Both the position numbers and the translations under genes were made by a program. Positions 4,978 through 6,508 of a stretch of 6,508 nucleotides of DNA are shown here, in pieces; position 1 is the first letter of the stretch, and each line of letters begins with the position of its first letter. Source of the DNA: an uncultured Muribaculaceae bacterium (lineage in GTDB: Bacteria; Bacteroidota; Bacteroidia; Bacteroidales; Muribaculaceae). A model generated the notes under the pieces. That model worked only from the letters and a program-made list of their open reading frames with translations. It made no database searches and was not told where the DNA came from. The DNA is taken from contig CAJUSN010000133.1 in the NCBI GenBank assembly GCA_910589095.1, positions 1 to 6,508 on the forward strand. Direction: 5' to 3'.

Positions 4978-6508
4978 TCAAAATCTTTTCCGGCTTTTAC
5001 CGGCTCCTGAACGCCTCTCAGCATGCTTCCTATCCTTAGGACTCGGTTTTTCCGAAGCCAATCGGCCCTTTGCAGGCCGATAAGCGGGATAAAGACGGGC
5101 GGCAAGATCGGAACGATTGAGTCGCTTGAGCGAGCGAACTATGTCGGCACGGTACTGCGGATCATACCAGAAGAAATATTTTCGCTGCGCTTTCTTCTCC
5201 TCCGGACTCACAGCCGTGAAAATTTTTTCGCCGGTGTATGGATGAACTCCTGTGTAGTAAATCTCTGTTGCCAACGTCATAGGAGTGGGAGTAAAGTCCT
5301 GAACTTGCTCAAGATGAAAGTTCATATCCTTAGTCTCAACCGCCAATTCAGCCATGTCCACTTCGTGACACCCGGGATGGCTTGAAATGAAATATGGAAT
5401 GAGCTGCTGTTTCAATCCGGCCCGACGGTTCACATTGTCAAACACTTGCTTGAAATCATGGAACAACGAGAACGATGGCTTGCGCATCACGTCGAGCACG
5501 GCGTCAGAGGTGTGTTCAGGCGCCACCTTCAATCGACCAGATACGTGAGACGTTATCAACTCTTCATTATAACGGCGGTTGGCGCGGTCAATGGCTTCAT
5601 TGCCTGTCACATGCATCGACAGGTCATAACGTACCCCGCTACCGATAAACGATTTCTTCACGCCCGGCAAAGCATCAACCGCATGATACACATCCAACAA
5701 TGGTCTGTGGTCACTGTTCAGATTAGGACATGGGCGCGGATGCAGACAGGATGGCCGCAGACACTTTTCACACGCTTGCAGATTCTTACCATGCATGGCA
5801 TACATATTGGCCGATGGACCGCCCAAATCTGATATATATCCTTTGAAATCATCCATCTGCGTCACCGCCTTAGCCTCTCGCAAGATGGATTCTTTGCTCC
5901 GTGACGCAATGAATTTACCTTGATGTGCCGATATGGTACAAAACGCGCAACCACCGAAGCATCCCCGATGCATATTCACGGAATGGCGTATCATTTCATA
6001 GGCCGGAATTGTTTTCCCTTTATATCGGGGATGTGGATAGCGCGTGTAAGGAAGATCAAACGAGGCATCGATCTCGGCCGATGTCATGGGTGGCAGCATC
6101 GGAGAAATCTTTACAACCTTGTCGGAGTGGGGTTGCCAGATTGTAGCACCTGCAAAACGATTGCTCTGCTGCTCCACATGTTTGAAGTTTTCGGCCTGCA
6201 GCCGCTTGTCGCGGAGGCAATCTTCATAGGAATGGAGGAGGATATTTTCTTCATCGGCAACCGGCATAGCTGAAAGTGGCAAAAGAGCGGCTACCTGCAT
6301 AAGTTTATGCAACTCACTGACGGACTCACCATTGCGTAAAGCATCGGCCACTTGCACCACTGTACGCTCTCCCATTCCATATATAAGCAGGTCAGCCGGG
6401 CTGTCAAGCAATATGGATGGACGCAGACGGTCCTGCCAATAATCGTAATGTGACACCCTGCGTAAAGAAGCTTCTATGCTACCAAGAACAATGGGTGTGT
6501 CGGGATAC
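4978..6508 (-). CDS. ygiQ: YgiQ family radical SAM protein, 5' partial
   Basis: This is a radical SAM enzyme of the YgiQ (UPF0313) family, whose reaction and substrate are not established. The visible part covers 509 codons, and members usually have 600-700 aa, so roughly the N-terminal 100-200 residues are outside the window. The frame stays open to the edge: codons before the GTG at 6454-6456 encode I-V-L-G-S-I-E-A-S-L-R-R, which matches the family's V-V-L-G-G-I-E-A-S-L-R-R, so that GTG is an internal Val and not a start. Counting from it, the Fe-S cluster motif is C166-x3-C170-x2-C173 (CFGGCAFC). A second Cys set (C229, C232, C237, C243) precedes P-N-L-N-S-D-H; three of these recur in E. 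coli YgiQ as I remember it. Y-F-I-S-S-H-P-G-C follows near 355-363. The DUF3362-like C-terminal part starts near 375 (V-Q-D-F-T-P-T-P-M-T-L-A-T-E). The tail after 460 is Lys/Arg-rich and probably disordered. Codirectional with the S9 peptidase. Confidence 0.95.
   Translation of the reverse strand, partial: YPDTPIVLGSIEASLRRVSHYDYWQDRLRPSILLDSPADLLIYGMGERTVVQVADALRNGESVSELHKLMQVAALLPLSAMPVADEENILLHSYEDCLRDKRLQAENFKHVEQQSNRFAGATIWQPHSDKVVKISPMLPPMTSAEIDASFDLPYTRYPHPRYKGKTIPAYEMIRHSVNMHRGCFGGCAFCTISAHQGKFIASRSKESILREAKAVTQMDDFKGYISDLGGPSANMYAMHGKNLQACEKCLRPSCLHPRPCPNLNSDHRPLLDVYHAVDALPGVKKSFIGSGVRYDLSMHVTGNEAIDRANRRYNEELITSHVSGRLKVAPEHTSDAVLDVMRKPSFSLFHDFKQVFDNVNRRAGLKQQLIPYFISSHPGCHEVDMAELAVETKDMNFHLEQVQDFTPTPMTLATEIYYTGVHPYTGEKIFTAVSPEEKKAQRKYFFWYDPQYRADIVRSLKRLNRSDLAARLYPAYRPAKGRLASEKPSPKDRKHAERRSGAGKSRKRF

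Noticed and set aside
4978..4981. 4-nt overlap suggesting ygiQ and the S9 peptidase are translationally coupled
   Set aside because: It depends on a TTG start that would precede the lipoprotein signal peptide by 27 residues and lies upstream of the -7 box; the ATG at 4900 is far better supported.
5023..6273. Plus-strand open frames opposite ygiQ
   Set aside because: The minus-strand frame is an intact radical SAM protein throughout; the opposite frames have no supporting features.
6454..6456. GTG as the start codon of ygiQ
   Set aside because: The upstream codons to the window edge encode the conserved G-(G/S)-I-E-A-S-L-R-R segment of the family, so the gene continues beyond the window.

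Overview
The window looks like ordinary chromosome from a Bacteroidota bacterium, most likely order Bacteroidales and perhaps Muribaculaceae. The family-level guess is inference from protein style only. The evidence is two exact matches to the Bacteroidota -7 promoter box (TAnnTTTG), the lack of clear Shine-Dalgarno sequences, a TlpA-type thioredoxin with a WCKWC site, a lipoprotein S9 peptidase of DPP5 type and a YgiQ radical SAM protein. There are no RNA genes, insertion sequences, phage genes or CRISPR arrays.

Layout: one plus-strand gene at the left edge (1-863, 5' end outside the window) encodes an exported protein with a polycationic R/K-P-G repeat region and a Tyr/Asn-rich C-terminal domain of unknown function. 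A strong hairpin with a T-tract (889-937) follows it. The rest is on the minus strand. Reading leftward from the right edge, there is a 5'-truncated ygiQ (4978-6508), then a lipoprotein S9 peptidase (2747-4900) behind a short intergenic region with its own -7 box, then a perfect 15-bp stem terminator (2675-2717). A promoter follows (2572-2603) and drives a two-gene unit: a DUF6155-like cytosolic protein (2020-2547) overlapping by 4 nt an exported thioredoxin-fold protein (944-2023). The two strands converge at the 864-943 gap.

How the genes work together: the S9 peptidase probably acts in the periplasm or at the outer membrane, releasing dipeptides from oligopeptides. The thioredoxin-like protein probably handles disulfides in the same compartment. 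DUF6155 and TlpA-like are translationally coupled, but no functional link is known to me. YgiQ is a conserved radical SAM enzyme of unknown substrate and looks like an unrelated neighbour.

Two gene starts were moved downstream of the longest open frame because promoter boxes and signal-peptide logic exclude the longer TTG starts. Two genes are cut by the window edges. I see no complete new multi-gene system. The least understood items are the RPG-repeat exported protein and the DUF6155/TlpA pair.
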